Origin: Coprobacillus cateniformis | GTDB lineage: Bacteria; Bacillota_I; Bacilli_A; Erysipelotrichales; Coprobacillaceae | Direction of reading: 5' to 3' | DNA: 64,000 nt | NCBI RefSeq assembly: GCF_009767585.1 | Contig: NZ_WSNW01000001.1 | Coordinates: 2,386,090-2,450,089 of the forward strand | In this document: one piece after another, positions 1-7,615 of the stretch | How positions within the stretch are numbered: the first letter of the stretch is position 1 | Layout of the letters: every line of letters begins with the position of its first letter | Translations under genes and position numbers: made by a program | The notes under the pieces: generated by a model | Databases searched by the model: none | Told to the model about the DNA's origin: nothing | The model's input: only the letters and a program-made list of their open reading frames with translations

Positions 1-20
1 ATCTAACAAGGGGGGCACAA
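1..20 (+). other. Possible oriT fragment at window edge
   Basis: The first bases read ATCTAACAAGGGGGG. This resembles the right half of the oriT inverted repeat of Tn916/ICEBs1-type elements, as I recall it (CTAACA followed by a run of G). The C-rich left half would lie before the window. It sits about 240 bases upstream of a MobT-type relaxase gene, the position where Tn916 carries its oriT (between orf21 and orf20). The match is from memory and only half of the site is visible. Confidence 0.4.
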
Positions 21-202
21 AAAACAAGAAACAATATACACTACTAAGCGGAAAACGCTGTATTTACAAGGTAAAATCGCTTTTAATAGGGTGTTAACTA
101 AAAAGCACTCATTTAATACATAAAAATTGAATAAGACATAGGAAAGACAGTTGATTTCAAACGAGAAATTGATTGTCTTTTCTTTTGCGGAAATTTAAGT
201 AT

Positions 203-235
203 AGGCAATTATCAAATATGGTAGTTGCCTTTTTT
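203..235 (+). terminator. Terminator-like hairpin upstream of mobT
   Basis: GGCAA and TTGCC arms with a further paired ATTATC/GGTAGT section are followed by six T. It would stop transcripts arriving from the upstream part of the element, or act as an attenuator, since the mobT ribosome binding site (GGAGG) begins only a few bases later. Confidence 0.5.
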
Positions 236-253
236 GATTGGAGGAATTGAAGA

Positions 254-1468
254 ATGAATGATAAAAACTTTATAGAAGAATTAAGACAAAAGCGTGAAGA
301 ATATGGAGTAACACAAAGAAAACTTGCTGTTGCCTGTGGTATCAGTCGTACATATTTTAACCAGATAGAGAATGGGACTGTTGTTCCCTCTGCTGAACTA
401 AAACAAACGATAGAAAAACAGATTGAGCGTTTCAATCCGCAAGAACCACTATTTCTGTTGATTGATTACTTCCGTGTCCGCTTTCCTACGACAGACGCAT
501 TAAAGATTATTCGTGAAGTATTACAACTAAAAGCCGATTATATGCTTTATGAAGATTTTGGAAAATACGGATATGAAAGCAAATATGTTTTAGGCGACAT
601 CAACATCATGTGTTCCATGCAAGAGCATTTAGGTGTTTTATTAGAACTAAAAGGCAGAGGGTGTCGGCAAATGGAAAGTTATCTATTGGCACAGGAACGC
701 TCATGGTATGACTTTATGCTGGATTGTTTAACGGCAGGTGGTAAGATGAAACGACTTGACTTGGCAATCAATGATAAAGCAGGAATATTAGATATTCCAA
801 AGTTAAAGGAAAAATACAAGGCTGGCGAATGTATCTCCTACTTTCGTATGCAGAAAGATTACAGCGGTACGGAAAAATGTGGTAGCGATTTACCAAAGAA
901 TACAGGAGAAACCTTATATCTCGGTTCAACCAGTAGTGAGTTATATATGTGTGCCTATCAGAAAAATTACGAGCAGTATGTCAAAAATGGCATAGAAGTT
1001 GAAGATACAGAAATCAAGAACCGTTTTGAAATACGCATGAAGAATGAACGAGCCTATTATGCGGTTGTAGATTTACTGACCTATCGGGACGCTGAACGCA
1101 CCGCTTTTTCTATCATCAATCATTATGTCCGCTTTGTTGATAGAGAAGATGATAAACCGAAAAGTCAATGGGAAACAAATGATGATTGGGCATGGTTTAT
1201 AGGGGAAAATAGAGAGCCGATACGATTAACGACTAAACCAGAACCTTATACTTTACAAAAGGCATTACATTGGTTACAAAGACAGGTTGCACCAACCATA
1301 AAAATGGTACAAGCATTAGACAGAGAAAATCATACAACGATACTGAAAGATATGATTGAGCAGGCAGAACTCAAAGATAAGCATAAACACTTATTACAAT
1401 TAGAAAAATCAACCATAGAAGAACGCATAGATACCGCTGTCCCACAAGAGAATGACGGTATTTTTTAA
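254..1468 (+). CDS. mobT: MobT-type relaxase / replication initiation factor (Tn916 Orf20-like)
   Basis: A 404-residue protein with an XRE-type helix-turn-helix at about residues 10-60 (VTQRKLAVACGISRTYFNQIENG) followed by a Rep_trans-type relaxase domain, the architecture and length of Tn916 Orf20. Recognisable family segments include LFLLIDYFRVRFPTTD, LLELKGRGCRQ and MKRLDLAINDKAGI. Relaxases of this family nick oriT and can start rolling-circle replication of the element. The start is supported by GGAGG ten bases upstream. In Tn916 this gene is followed by ardA and the conjugation genes; here only about 1.1 kb separates it from the recombinase, so the element is rearranged or reduced. Identification is from recognised family sequence. 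Confidence 0.85.
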   Translation: MNDKNFIEELRQKREEYGVTQRKLAVACGISRTYFNQIENGTVVPSAELKQTIEKQIERFNPQEPLFLLIDYFRVRFPTTDALKIIREVLQLKADYMLYEDFGKYGYESKYVLGDINIMCSMQEHLGVLLELKGRGCRQMESYLLAQERSWYDFMLDCLTAGGKMKRLDLAINDKAGILDIPKLKEKYKAGECISYFRMQKDYSGTEKCGSDLPKNTGETLYLGSTSSELYMCAYQKNYEQYVKNGIEVEDTEIKNRFEIRMKNERAYYAVVDLLTYRDAERTAFSIINHYVRFVDREDDKPKSQWETNDDWAWFIGENREPIRLTTKPEPYTLQKALHWLQRQVAPTIKMVQALDRENHTTILKDMIEQAELKDKHKHLLQLEKSTIEERIDTAVPQENDGIF

Positions 1469-1492
1469 TTTCTTCAAAATATCTGCAACAAA

Positions 1493-1921
1493 ACATCAAC
1501 TTGTGTACAGATATGGTACGAGAAAAGGAAATCTAACTTTTTTTGAAAATAGGTCATCAAATCAAGGTTTCCATTCCCTATATGGAGTGAAAGAAGAAAA
1601 GTTTTGAAAAAATGTCGGAAATTCAAGATGAGTGGACAGTGTTATGTGAAAGAAGACAAAGTATCTTCAATTTGTATTCAAACAGGTATTAGCAGTTGAG
1701 TGTTGATGTGAAAAGAAGAAAATATTTTCATTCTCAACTTAACATTTGGTAGTTGTCGTTCCCTATATGGAGCAAACAAAATCTTTCATTTCATAGTTGG
1801 CAGTAACGGTATTGCATAGGTAGTTAGGGTGTGAAAAGAAATCTTTTCATCATCAACTTAGCAGAATGACAATTTCTTTCCCTATATGGTACAAGAAAAG
1901 AAAAAAGTTTTGAATATTGGT
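1493..1921 (+). repeat. Degenerate repeat array downstream of mobT
   Basis: Four related units each contain a CATCAA or CTCAACTT-like start and an ATATGG core (cores near 1511, 1580, 1765 and 1884). Three cores share the exact word TTCCCTATATGG (1574-1585, 1759-1770, 1878-1889). After the core comes an A/G-rich AAGAAAAG stretch and usually TTTTGAA. Some units are preceded by short hairpins of the form GAAAAGA...TCTTTTC. Spacing is irregular, so it is not CRISPR. No open frame of useful length spans it. It could be a replication, transfer or recombinase-accessory region; the function is unknown. Confidence 0.55.
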
Positions 1922-2300
1922 TACGCTTTTACTCTTTTCCAACGCGATATATAGGAAAGATGATTTTCTTCTTTCAATCGCTCTTTGACAACTGAATAAA
2001 GCAATTCAATACCTTTGACAGACAGCGAGCCGTTGAAACAGATACGCCATGACCTTTCTCCTGCAAAAGTGAGCGACAACCTATCTGTGTTCTTGTAAAA
2101 GATTTGTCCTCTTTTATCGCCATGACCTGTGCTGTCAGATAATGATACTCCCGTACAGCCACAGCTTGAGCGTTAAAAGCGTCGCACGCAATGGGTACGG
2201 CTACATAAGAACTATGCAGAGGTGGAAGTCCTGTGGGCTATGACAAAAGCCGTTGAATTGCTTAGAAAGATTTTACAGAAAGGGGGTATGTGTTATTGAT
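1922..2300. pseudogene. Remnant coding sequence of the mobile element
   Basis: No convincing intact gene is present here. On the minus strand, 2162-1974 stays open and reads like a small winged-helix protein (…VSVSTARCLSKVL…) but has no clear ribosome binding site. On the plus strand the frame ending at 2300 reads RRTQWVRLHKNYAEVEVLW then AMTKAVELLRKILQKGG, which looks like the C-terminal tail of a lost transposon protein. I could not assign either to a named family. Together they suggest deletion of the module that normally separates the relaxase from the recombinase. Confidence 0.3.
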
Positions 2301-2462
2301 AATGCTGTAAAAACAATTCAAAAGAAAAATAACAAGTGTGGCATTGGCAACAGAGGAAAGACAAAGATTGTTGTAAAAGAGCATTTCTCCGAAAAGGGAA
2401 AGACAATGGAAGAACTTCTAACTGATGTCATGTTGGAAAAAGCAAAGCAGACAATCGCATAA
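2253..2462 (+). CDS. Small TnpW-like protein upstream of recombinase
   Basis: An open frame of up to 69 residues whose C-terminal part contains KIVVKEHFSEKGKTMEELL. This resembles the HFSE…K.T…LL signature of the small TnpW-type proteins encoded just before large serine recombinases in Tn4451/Tn1549-like elements. The role of those proteins is not firmly known. The start is uncertain: a TTG at 2253 opens the frame, while a good AGGGGG ribosome binding site at about 2281-2286 points to a non-ATG start near 2295. It lies about 110 bases before the recombinase and is probably cotranscribed with it. Confidence 0.45.
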   Translation: MNCLERFYRKGVCVIDNAVKTIQKKNNKCGIGNRGKTKIVVKEHFSEKGKTMEELLTDVMLEKAKQTIA

Positions 2463-2503
2463 AATCGGTGCAGTTGTAAGAAATAGATTGAATGACAAAA
2501 AGT

Positions 2504-2548
2504 ACCCGTGTTATACTTTACTTGCAAGCAGGTATTGTAAACACGGGT
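2504..2548. promoter_or_regulatory. Inverted repeat upstream of recombinase gene
   Basis: ACCCGTGTT (2504-2512) and its exact complement AACACGGGT (2540-2548) are separated by 27 bases and lie just before the recombinase ribosome binding site (AAGGAGG near 2557). This may be a leader hairpin or a binding site controlling recombinase expression. The repeat is seen directly; the function is inferred. Confidence 0.45.
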
Positions 2549-2573
2549 TAGTTATAAAGGAGGATAACTGACA

Positions 2574-4187
2574 ATGAAACAACAGATTTACAATACTGCA
2601 CTTTATCTTAGGTTAAGCCGAGATGATGAATTACAGGGCGAAAGTTCCAGCATTACCACACAAAGAAGTATGTTGCGTCTATATGCAAAAGAACATCATT
2701 TGAATGTGATTGATGAATATATTGATGACGGCTGGTCGGGAACAAATTTTGACAGACCGAGTTTTCAAAGAATGATTGAGGATATAGAGGCAGGAAAAAT
2801 CAACTGTGTTGTAACAAAAGACTTATCACGACTTGGTAGAAATTATATTATGACAGGACAATATACAGAATTGTATTTTCCCAGCCATAATGTCCGTTAC
2901 ATAGCGATTGACGACGGTGTGGACAGCGAAAAAGGCGAAAGTGAGATTGCACCATTTAAGAACATCATCAATGAATGGGTGGCAAGAGATACGAGCCGTA
3001 AAGTGAAATCAGCCTTTAAGACGAAATTTGCAGAGGGTGCGTATTATGGGGCTTATGCTCCGTTAGGATATAAGAAACACCCCGACATCAAAGGGAAACT
3101 GTTGGTTGATGAGGAAACAAAATGGATTGTTGAAAAAATCTTCTCTCTAGCCTATCAAGGTTACGGTAGTGCCAAAATCACAAAAATACTGCGAGAAGAA
3201 AAAGTCCCGACAGCGTCTTGGTTGAATTTTACAAGGTACGGTACTTTTGCTCATATCTTTGAGGGAAAGCCCGAAAGCAAGCGTTATGAGTGGACGATTG
3301 CTCATGTAAAGGCGATATTGAAAAGTGAAGTCTATATCGGAAACAGCGTTCATAATCGACAATCAACCGTTTCTTTCAAAAGCAAGAAGAAAGTACGAAA
3401 GCCCGAAAGCGAATGGTTTCGAGTAGAAAACACGCACGAACCGATTATTGACAAGGAAGTGTTCTATCGTGTGCAGGAGCAGATAAAATCAAGGCGTAGA
3501 CAGACAAAGGAAAAGGCAACGCCGATATTTGCAGGGCTTGTCAAGTGTGCGGATTGTGGCTGGTCTATGAGGTTTGCGACAAATAAGGCAAATAAAACAC
3601 CGTATAGTTATTATTCTTGTAGTTTCTACGGACAGTTTGGCAAAGGTTATTGTTCTATGCACTATATCCGCTATGATGTGCTGTATCAAGCTGTATTGGA
3701 ACGATTGCAGTATTGGGCTAAGGCAGTACAGCAGGACGAAGAAAAGGTATTGAACAAAATACAGAAAGTCGGCAATGCAGAGCGAATACGGGAAAAGAAG
3801 AAAAAGGCAAGTGCCTTGAAGAAAGCCGAGAACCGACAAAATGAGATTGACCGTTTATTTGCAAAAATGTATGAAGATAGAGCCTGTGAGAAGATAACGG
3901 AACGAAACTTCATCATGCTGTCGGGGAAATATCAAAAAGAGCAGATAGAACTTGAACAGCAGATAACCAACCTAAGAGAAGAATTAAGTAAAATGGAACA
4001 GGATATGATAGGTGCTGAAAAGTGGATTGAGTTAATCAAGGAGTATTCCGTACCAAAGGAACTGACAGCACCGTTATTAAATGCAATGATAGAAAAAATC
4101 CTTATTCACGAAGCAACAACGAATGAGGAGAACGAAAGAATACAGGAAATAGAGATATACTACCGATTTATTGGAAAAGTAGACTGA
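2574..4187 (+). CDS. Large serine recombinase (TndX/TnpX type)
   Basis: A 537-residue recombinase that would excise and integrate the element. It has an N-terminal resolvase domain (LYLRLSRDDE with the candidate catalytic Ser, SSSITTQR, KDLSRLGRNY), a recombinase DNA-binding domain around residues 170-290, a zinc-ribbon (CADCG…SC…C at about 325-360) and a long C-terminal coiled coil. Length and order match TndX of Tn5397 and TnpX of Tn4451, which exchange strands at a GA dinucleotide. ATG is preceded by AAGGAGG. The gene lies at the very end of the element: the disrupted host gene starts about 30 bases after its stop, where Tn5397-like elements also place it. Confidence 0.9.
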   Translation: MKQQIYNTALYLRLSRDDELQGESSSITTQRSMLRLYAKEHHLNVIDEYIDDGWSGTNFDRPSFQRMIEDIEAGKINCVVTKDLSRLGRNYIMTGQYTELYFPSHNVRYIAIDDGVDSEKGESEIAPFKNIINEWVARDTSRKVKSAFKTKFAEGAYYGAYAPLGYKKHPDIKGKLLVDEETKWIVEKIFSLAYQGYGSAKITKILREEKVPTASWLNFTRYGTFAHIFEGKPESKRYEWTIAHVKAILKSEVYIGNSVHNRQSTVSFKSKKKVRKPESEWFRVENTHEPIIDKEVFYRVQEQIKSRRRQTKEKATPIFAGLVKCADCGWSMRFATNKANKTPYSYYSCSFYGQFGKGYCSMHYIRYDVLYQAVLERLQYWAKAVQQDEEKVLNKIQKVGNAERIREKKKKASALKKAENRQNEIDRLFAKMYEDRACEKITERNFIMLSGKYQKEQIELEQQITNLREELSKMEQDMIGAEKWIELIKEYSVPKELTAPLLNAMIEKILIHEATTNEENERIQEIEIYYRFIGKVD

Positions 4188-4224
4188 TAAAGAGGGTTCA
4201 TATCTTTAACTAAGGGAAACTGGA
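4188..4224. other. Right end of mobile element (att junction)
   Basis: Up to about 4213 the sequence is element DNA. From GGGAAACTGGAGTG (4214 on) it reads in frame as E-T-G-V-S-Y-P-D-I, the part of XRE regulators that normally follows the invariant W of the (S)KWE motif. The TGG of Trp is replaced by AGG at the seam, so strand exchange occurred in GGGAAA, consistent with a GA crossover dinucleotide. The other end of the element lies before this window. Confidence 0.65.
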
Positions 4225-5133
4225 GTGTCATATCCAGATATATCTTTAGTATCATCGCTATGTGAAATTTTAGAAGTGAGTGAGCATGAATTGATTACTT
4301 GCAGTGAAGATTTTCAACAAAGGGAAACAGAACGCCAAGCCAAATATTTTCGTCGTCTTATGAAAACATATTCAGTTTTTTTCTATATTTGTTATGCGGT
4401 TTCATTATTTGTCTGCATGATTGTTAATCTTATACTTGAACAGCAATTGTCATGGTTTTTTATTGTTTTATCAGGTGAGATGGTGGCATTTACAATCACT
4501 TCATTACCTAATCTTGTGAAAGGGGAGAATAAACAATGGATTATCTTAGGAAGTTTTTATATTTCATTAAATCTCTTGCTGTTAACGAGTTGCATATATA
4601 CAGGTGGAGACTGGTTTTTCGTAACAGCAGTTTGTTTATTCTTTGGATTTGCTTTTGTAGTCTTGCCTTTTTTGCTTAGAGATTTACCTTTGCCAAGCCC
4701 ATTTTATCAGCATAAAACAGTGATTTATTTTACAATCATGACAATCTTATTGCTGATATTAGTAGGAACAACAATGTTTTATAGTGGTTATAGAACTGAA
4801 ATTATATCTATAGGATTACCTGTGACACTGGTATGTGTTTTTCCATTTTGGCTAATGATGTTTATCATACGCTATTTGCATATAAATAGTTTATGGAAAA
4901 CAGCTATATGTTTATTTATTATAGGAGTCTTTAGTTTTGGTATGAATAGTGTATTGATGATGTTGATTCATCATCAGTCATTTGCATTTTCACCAATCAA
5001 TTTAAGAGTATGGAATGAGTATTATTTAGATGGGAATATAAAAGTTATTATTGTCTCTGTTTTTCTAAGTCTTTCTATTGCATTGACGATAGGTGGTATA
5101 TCATTGGAAATTAAAAAGAAATCTAATATATAA
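4214..5133 (+). pseudogene. XRE-regulator/membrane protein, 5' end cut off by element insertion
   Basis: About 305 residues remain. The first 30 (VSYPDISLVSSLCEILEVSE…) are the C-terminal end of an XRE helix-turn-helix domain of the type that normally begins MNIGENI…VSKWETG. The rest is a polytopic membrane region with about eight hydrophobic segments. The N-terminal 45 or so residues, including the recognition helix, are missing because the mobile element inserted there. A GTG at 4226 could in principle start a truncated protein, but no good ribosome binding site precedes it. Intact relatives are membrane-anchored HTH proteins of unclear role. Confidence 0.75.
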
Positions 5134-5196
5134 TTTTGAAAATTGTTAACCTTTTTCTATTGTTTGATATAATAGATTATAGGATGGGTGATAATT

Positions 5197-5943
5197 ATGA
5201 ATGATTTATTTGTGAAACAGGTAACACTTGTAAAAGATGAAAGTATGACTGATCAATATCCTTTTTGTATTGATCTCATTCAACACTTCGATTCTTTATC
5301 TTTTGAAAAACCAGTTTCTTTTTTTATAGGTGAAAATGGGGTGGGTAAAAGCACTTTTGTTGAAGGACTAGCAGTAGCATTAGGATTGAATGCTGAAGGG
5401 GGAACTGAAAATTTTTATTTTCATACTGCTGAAACACATTCCCAACTTCATCACTATTTAAAAGTTTCTAAAGGTGTATATAAACCACAAACAAAATTCT
5501 TTTTAAGGGCTGAGAGTTTCTATAATGTTGCGACTGAAATAGATCAGATTGCGACTGAAGATTCAAGAATGTATAATGGTTATGGTGGAAAAAGTCTGCA
5601 TGCTTGTTCACATGGAGAGTCATTTATTCAATTGATGATGAATCGCTTTTCAAAAAAAGGTTTATATATTTTAGATGAACCAGAAGCGGCATTATCACCA
5701 TCACGACAATTGGCATTGTTAGTCTTAATAGATGACTTGGTTAAAGAGGGTTCACAGTTTATTATAAGTACCCACTCACCCATTTTGCTTTCCTATCGAG
5801 ATGGCATCATTTATGATTTGAATTCCTATTTTCAAAAAGTGGAATTTAAGGAAACAGATATTTATCAAACATATAAATTGGTATTAGATAATCCAGAAGG
5901 GATGCAACATCATCTCTTTGATAATAAAGGAGAAAAACGATGA
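5197..5943 (+). CDS. AAA/SMC-like ATPase
   Basis: A 248-residue soluble ATPase with Walker A GENGVGKST (about 45-53), an ABC-type signature SHGES (about 138-142), Walker B LYILDEPEAA (D160/E161) and a STHSP H-loop. This is the compact AAA_15/AAA_21 layout related to RecF/SMC and ABC ATPases. ATG at 5197 follows GGATGGGTG. The stop overlaps the next gene's start by four bases (ATGA), so the two are translationally coupled. Relatives are annotated only as AAA ATPases; coupling to a Fpg-like DNA-lesion protein suggests a nucleic-acid job, which is inference. A TATAAT at 5168-5173 may be its -10 box. Confidence 0.8.
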   Translation: MNDLFVKQVTLVKDESMTDQYPFCIDLIQHFDSLSFEKPVSFFIGENGVGKSTFVEGLAVALGLNAEGGTENFYFHTAETHSQLHHYLKVSKGVYKPQTKFFLRAESFYNVATEIDQIATEDSRMYNGYGGKSLHACSHGESFIQLMMNRFSKKGLYILDEPEAALSPSRQLALLVLIDDLVKEGSQFIISTHSPILLSYRDGIIYDLNSYFQKVEFKETDIYQTYKLVLDNPEGMQHHLFDNKGEKR

Positions 5944-6767
5944 TAGAATTACCAGAGGCTTTGTCACGTGCTAAAGAGTTGAATAATGCTTTGATAGGCA
6001 AAAAGATTGTTAAAGTTTTGTTACCGACATCACCTCATAAGTTTTGTTGGTTTCAAGGGGATGTGGCTTCTTATCCTGCTCAATTAGAAGGACATATGAT
6101 AAAAGGAGCAAGAGGATTTGGGATTTTTGTAGAGATTGAGTGTGATCAAGGTGTTTATATGTGTGTCAATGATGGTGTGAATATGACTGTATTTACTGCC
6201 TGTGATGAGATACCAGAAAAATATCAGTTAGCTATACTTTTTGAAGATCAAACCAGTTTGGTTTTTCAAGTTGCGATGTATGGAAGTCTTATTTGCCATC
6301 ATGGAAACTATGAAAATGAATACTATTTGAAAAGTTTAGAGAAGATTTCACCAATTTCAAGTCAGTTTACATATCATTATTTTGTGAGTGTATTAGAAAA
6401 TGTAAAGCCAACCATGAGCATCAAAGCTTTTTTAGCAACTGAGCAGCGTTTTCCAGGGATTGGTAATGGTGTATTGCAGGATATTTTATGGGAAGCGTCT
6501 CTTCATCCAAAACGTAAAGTCAATTCGTTGTCAAAGCAAGAAAGTCAACAGCTTTTTCAAGCTATCCAAAGTATTCTTGGTGAAATGATTGAACAAGGTG
6601 GCAGAGATACGGAGAAAAATATTTTTGGTTATTTTGGTGGATATAGAACACGATTGAGTAAAAAAACACTTCATCAACCTTGTCCAAGATGTCAAACTCC
6701 TATAGAAAAAGCAAACTATTTGGGAGGAACTATTTATTTTTGTCCACAGTGTCAAAAAAATATATAA
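5940..6767 (+). CDS. Fpg/Nei-family protein lacking the catalytic proline
   Basis: A 275-residue protein with the complete Fpg/MutM/Nei architecture: N-terminal beta sandwich (MIELPEA), helix-two-turn-helix (GIGNGVLQDILWEASLHP, about 173-190) and a C-terminal zinc finger with Cys248, 251, 268 and 271. Canonical enzymes start M-P-E-L-P-E and use Pro2 as nucleophile. Here residue 2 is Ile (codon ATA) while Glu3 and Glu6 are kept. The zinc-finger hairpin reads LGGTIYFC and appears to lack the usual DNA-contacting Arg. I recall similar Ile2 forms in clostridia annotated as endonuclease VIII, so this looks like a subfamily rather than a mutation. It may bind lesions without the usual glycosylase chemistry. 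Confidence 0.8.
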   Translation: MIELPEALSRAKELNNALIGKKIVKVLLPTSPHKFCWFQGDVASYPAQLEGHMIKGARGFGIFVEIECDQGVYMCVNDGVNMTVFTACDEIPEKYQLAILFEDQTSLVFQVAMYGSLICHHGNYENEYYLKSLEKISPISSQFTYHYFVSVLENVKPTMSIKAFLATEQRFPGIGNGVLQDILWEASLHPKRKVNSLSKQESQQLFQAIQSILGEMIEQGGRDTEKNIFGYFGGYRTRLSKKTLHQPCPRCQTPIEKANYLGGTIYFCPQCQKNI

Positions 6768-6772
6768 ATGTT

Positions 6773-6812
6773 AAAAAGCAGTTTTTCTTATATTTGAAAG
6801 ACTGCTTTTTGA
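6773..6812 (+). terminator. Intrinsic terminator
   Basis: AAAAAGCAGT and ACTGCTTTTT arms (6773-6782, 6801-6810) end in a T run just after the Fpg-like gene. Confidence 0.8.
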
Positions 6813-6867
6813 ATATTCATATTAAGATTGTAGTGTTATTGAGTTCAAAAAGAACCTCCTGATATTT

Positions 6868-7023
6868 TTATGACCTTTTTGAATAATGGTATGTCCCTCT
6901 GCTTTCTTTTTGAGCAATAATACCACCAGGGTATTTGGGATTCAATTCACCATTGGCGCCAATAAGGTGTTTCATCTTCAGTTCGTTGAGAACTAGCCCA
7001 GCTTTATCTTTTTTTGATTGATA
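6868..7023 (-). pseudogene. Unidentified gene remnant
   Basis: Reading the minus strand from about 7023 to a TAA at 6868-6870 gives about 50 residues without a stop, including KMKHLIGANGELNPKYPGG then IIAQKESRGTYHYSKRS. It has the look of a real C-terminal domain but no start codon with a ribosome binding site, and a stop lies immediately upstream. I do not recognise the family. It is probably the tail of a deleted gene. The rest of 6813-7059 holds nothing else I can name. Confidence 0.35.
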
Positions 7024-7059
7024 TTATTGAGTTCTTATGAAGATTATAGCTGTTTGAGT

Positions 7060-7083
7060 AAAAAAACCGTTATATTAACGGTT
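7060..7083 (-). terminator. Intrinsic terminator of the LURP-one gene
   Basis: AACCGTTA/TAACGGTT hairpin (7065-7072, 7076-7083) is followed on the minus strand by seven T. It overlaps the stop codon of the gene it terminates. Confidence 0.8.
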
Positions 7084-7555
7084 AGTTTTGGCGTGAACAT
7101 TTTTCAGCATCAATAGCTAAAGCAATCATTAAAACATATAAAGCATTATCAGGTTGAACAACATCTATAACATAAGTGTCTGTAAAATGGAAAATTTCTT
7201 TAGAGATTGTTGCAATAATAATTCCTTGAGAATTAACAATCTGATAATCCCACTCTAACCAATTGCCCTGTACTTTCCAATCATTACAATCTAAATGAAA
7301 AACAGGTTTAAAGAATGAAAATTCTTTGTAAATACGACCAATATATTCATCTTGAATATACATATTAAATTTAGGTAAGAAAGTGAAAACCTCTTCTTTT
7401 ATTGTACCAATATGCACATTATTTTGGTTATGGATATGTAAGCAATGCCCCCAACTTAATTTTCCATGTACACTATAAGTTATTTGATTGTTCTCATTAA
7501 AAATGTCATAGCTATCCAACCATGAAAATAATCTTTGTTTAAATAATAATTTCAT
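7082..7555 (-). CDS. LURP-one-related (YxjI-type) protein
   Basis: A 157-residue beta-rich protein of the LURP-one/Tubby-like fold (older name DUF567; B. subtilis YxjI). Family traits are the alternating short strands with an F…YDI….N…YSV…..WG start and the ISKEIFHFTDTYVIDV pattern near the C-terminus. The family's role in bacteria is unknown; the fold resembles phospholipid scramblases. ATG at 7555 is chosen because GGGAG precedes it by five bases; upstream in-frame starts lack a site. It lies between two minus-strand terminators and is therefore a single-gene unit unless there is read-through. Confidence 0.7.
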   Translation of the reverse strand: MKLLFKQRLFSWLDSYDIFNENNQITYSVHGKLSWGHCLHIHNQNNVHIGTIKEEVFTFLPKFNMYIQDEYIGRIYKEFSFFKPVFHLDCNDWKVQGNWLEWDYQIVNSQGIIIATISKEIFHFTDTYVIDVVQPDNALYVLMIALAIDAEKCSRQN

Positions 7556-7587
7556 ATTCTCCCTCATTTCTATTTTTATTATACCAT

Positions 7588-7615
7588 AAAAAAACAAGCA
7601 TCTCGATGCTTGTTT
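7588..7615 (-). terminator. Intrinsic terminator of the NlpC/P60 gene
   Basis: AAACAAGCA / TGCTTGTTT arms (7592-7600, 7607-7615) around a six-base loop, followed on the minus strand by a T run. It overlaps the upstream gene's stop codon. Confidence 0.85.

Noticed and set aside
1..253. Tetracycline-resistance leader or cargo typical of Tn916-like elements
   Set aside because: No tet(M) or leader peptide sequence is present in the window; any cargo would lie to the left.
1493..1960. Repeat array as a CRISPR
   Set aside because: Units are degenerate, spacing varies from about 70 to 185 bases, and no cas gene is present.
3489..3839. 116-residue antisense frame in the recombinase gene
   Set aside because: Shadow of the recombinase zinc-ribbon and coiled-coil codons; Cys/Leu/Phe-rich composition without a start signal.
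5197..6767. ATPase plus Fpg-like protein as a phage-defence pair
   Set aside because: No mobile or defence neighbours apart from the adjacent unrelated element; Ile2 Fpg-like proteins appear to be general clostridial proteins.
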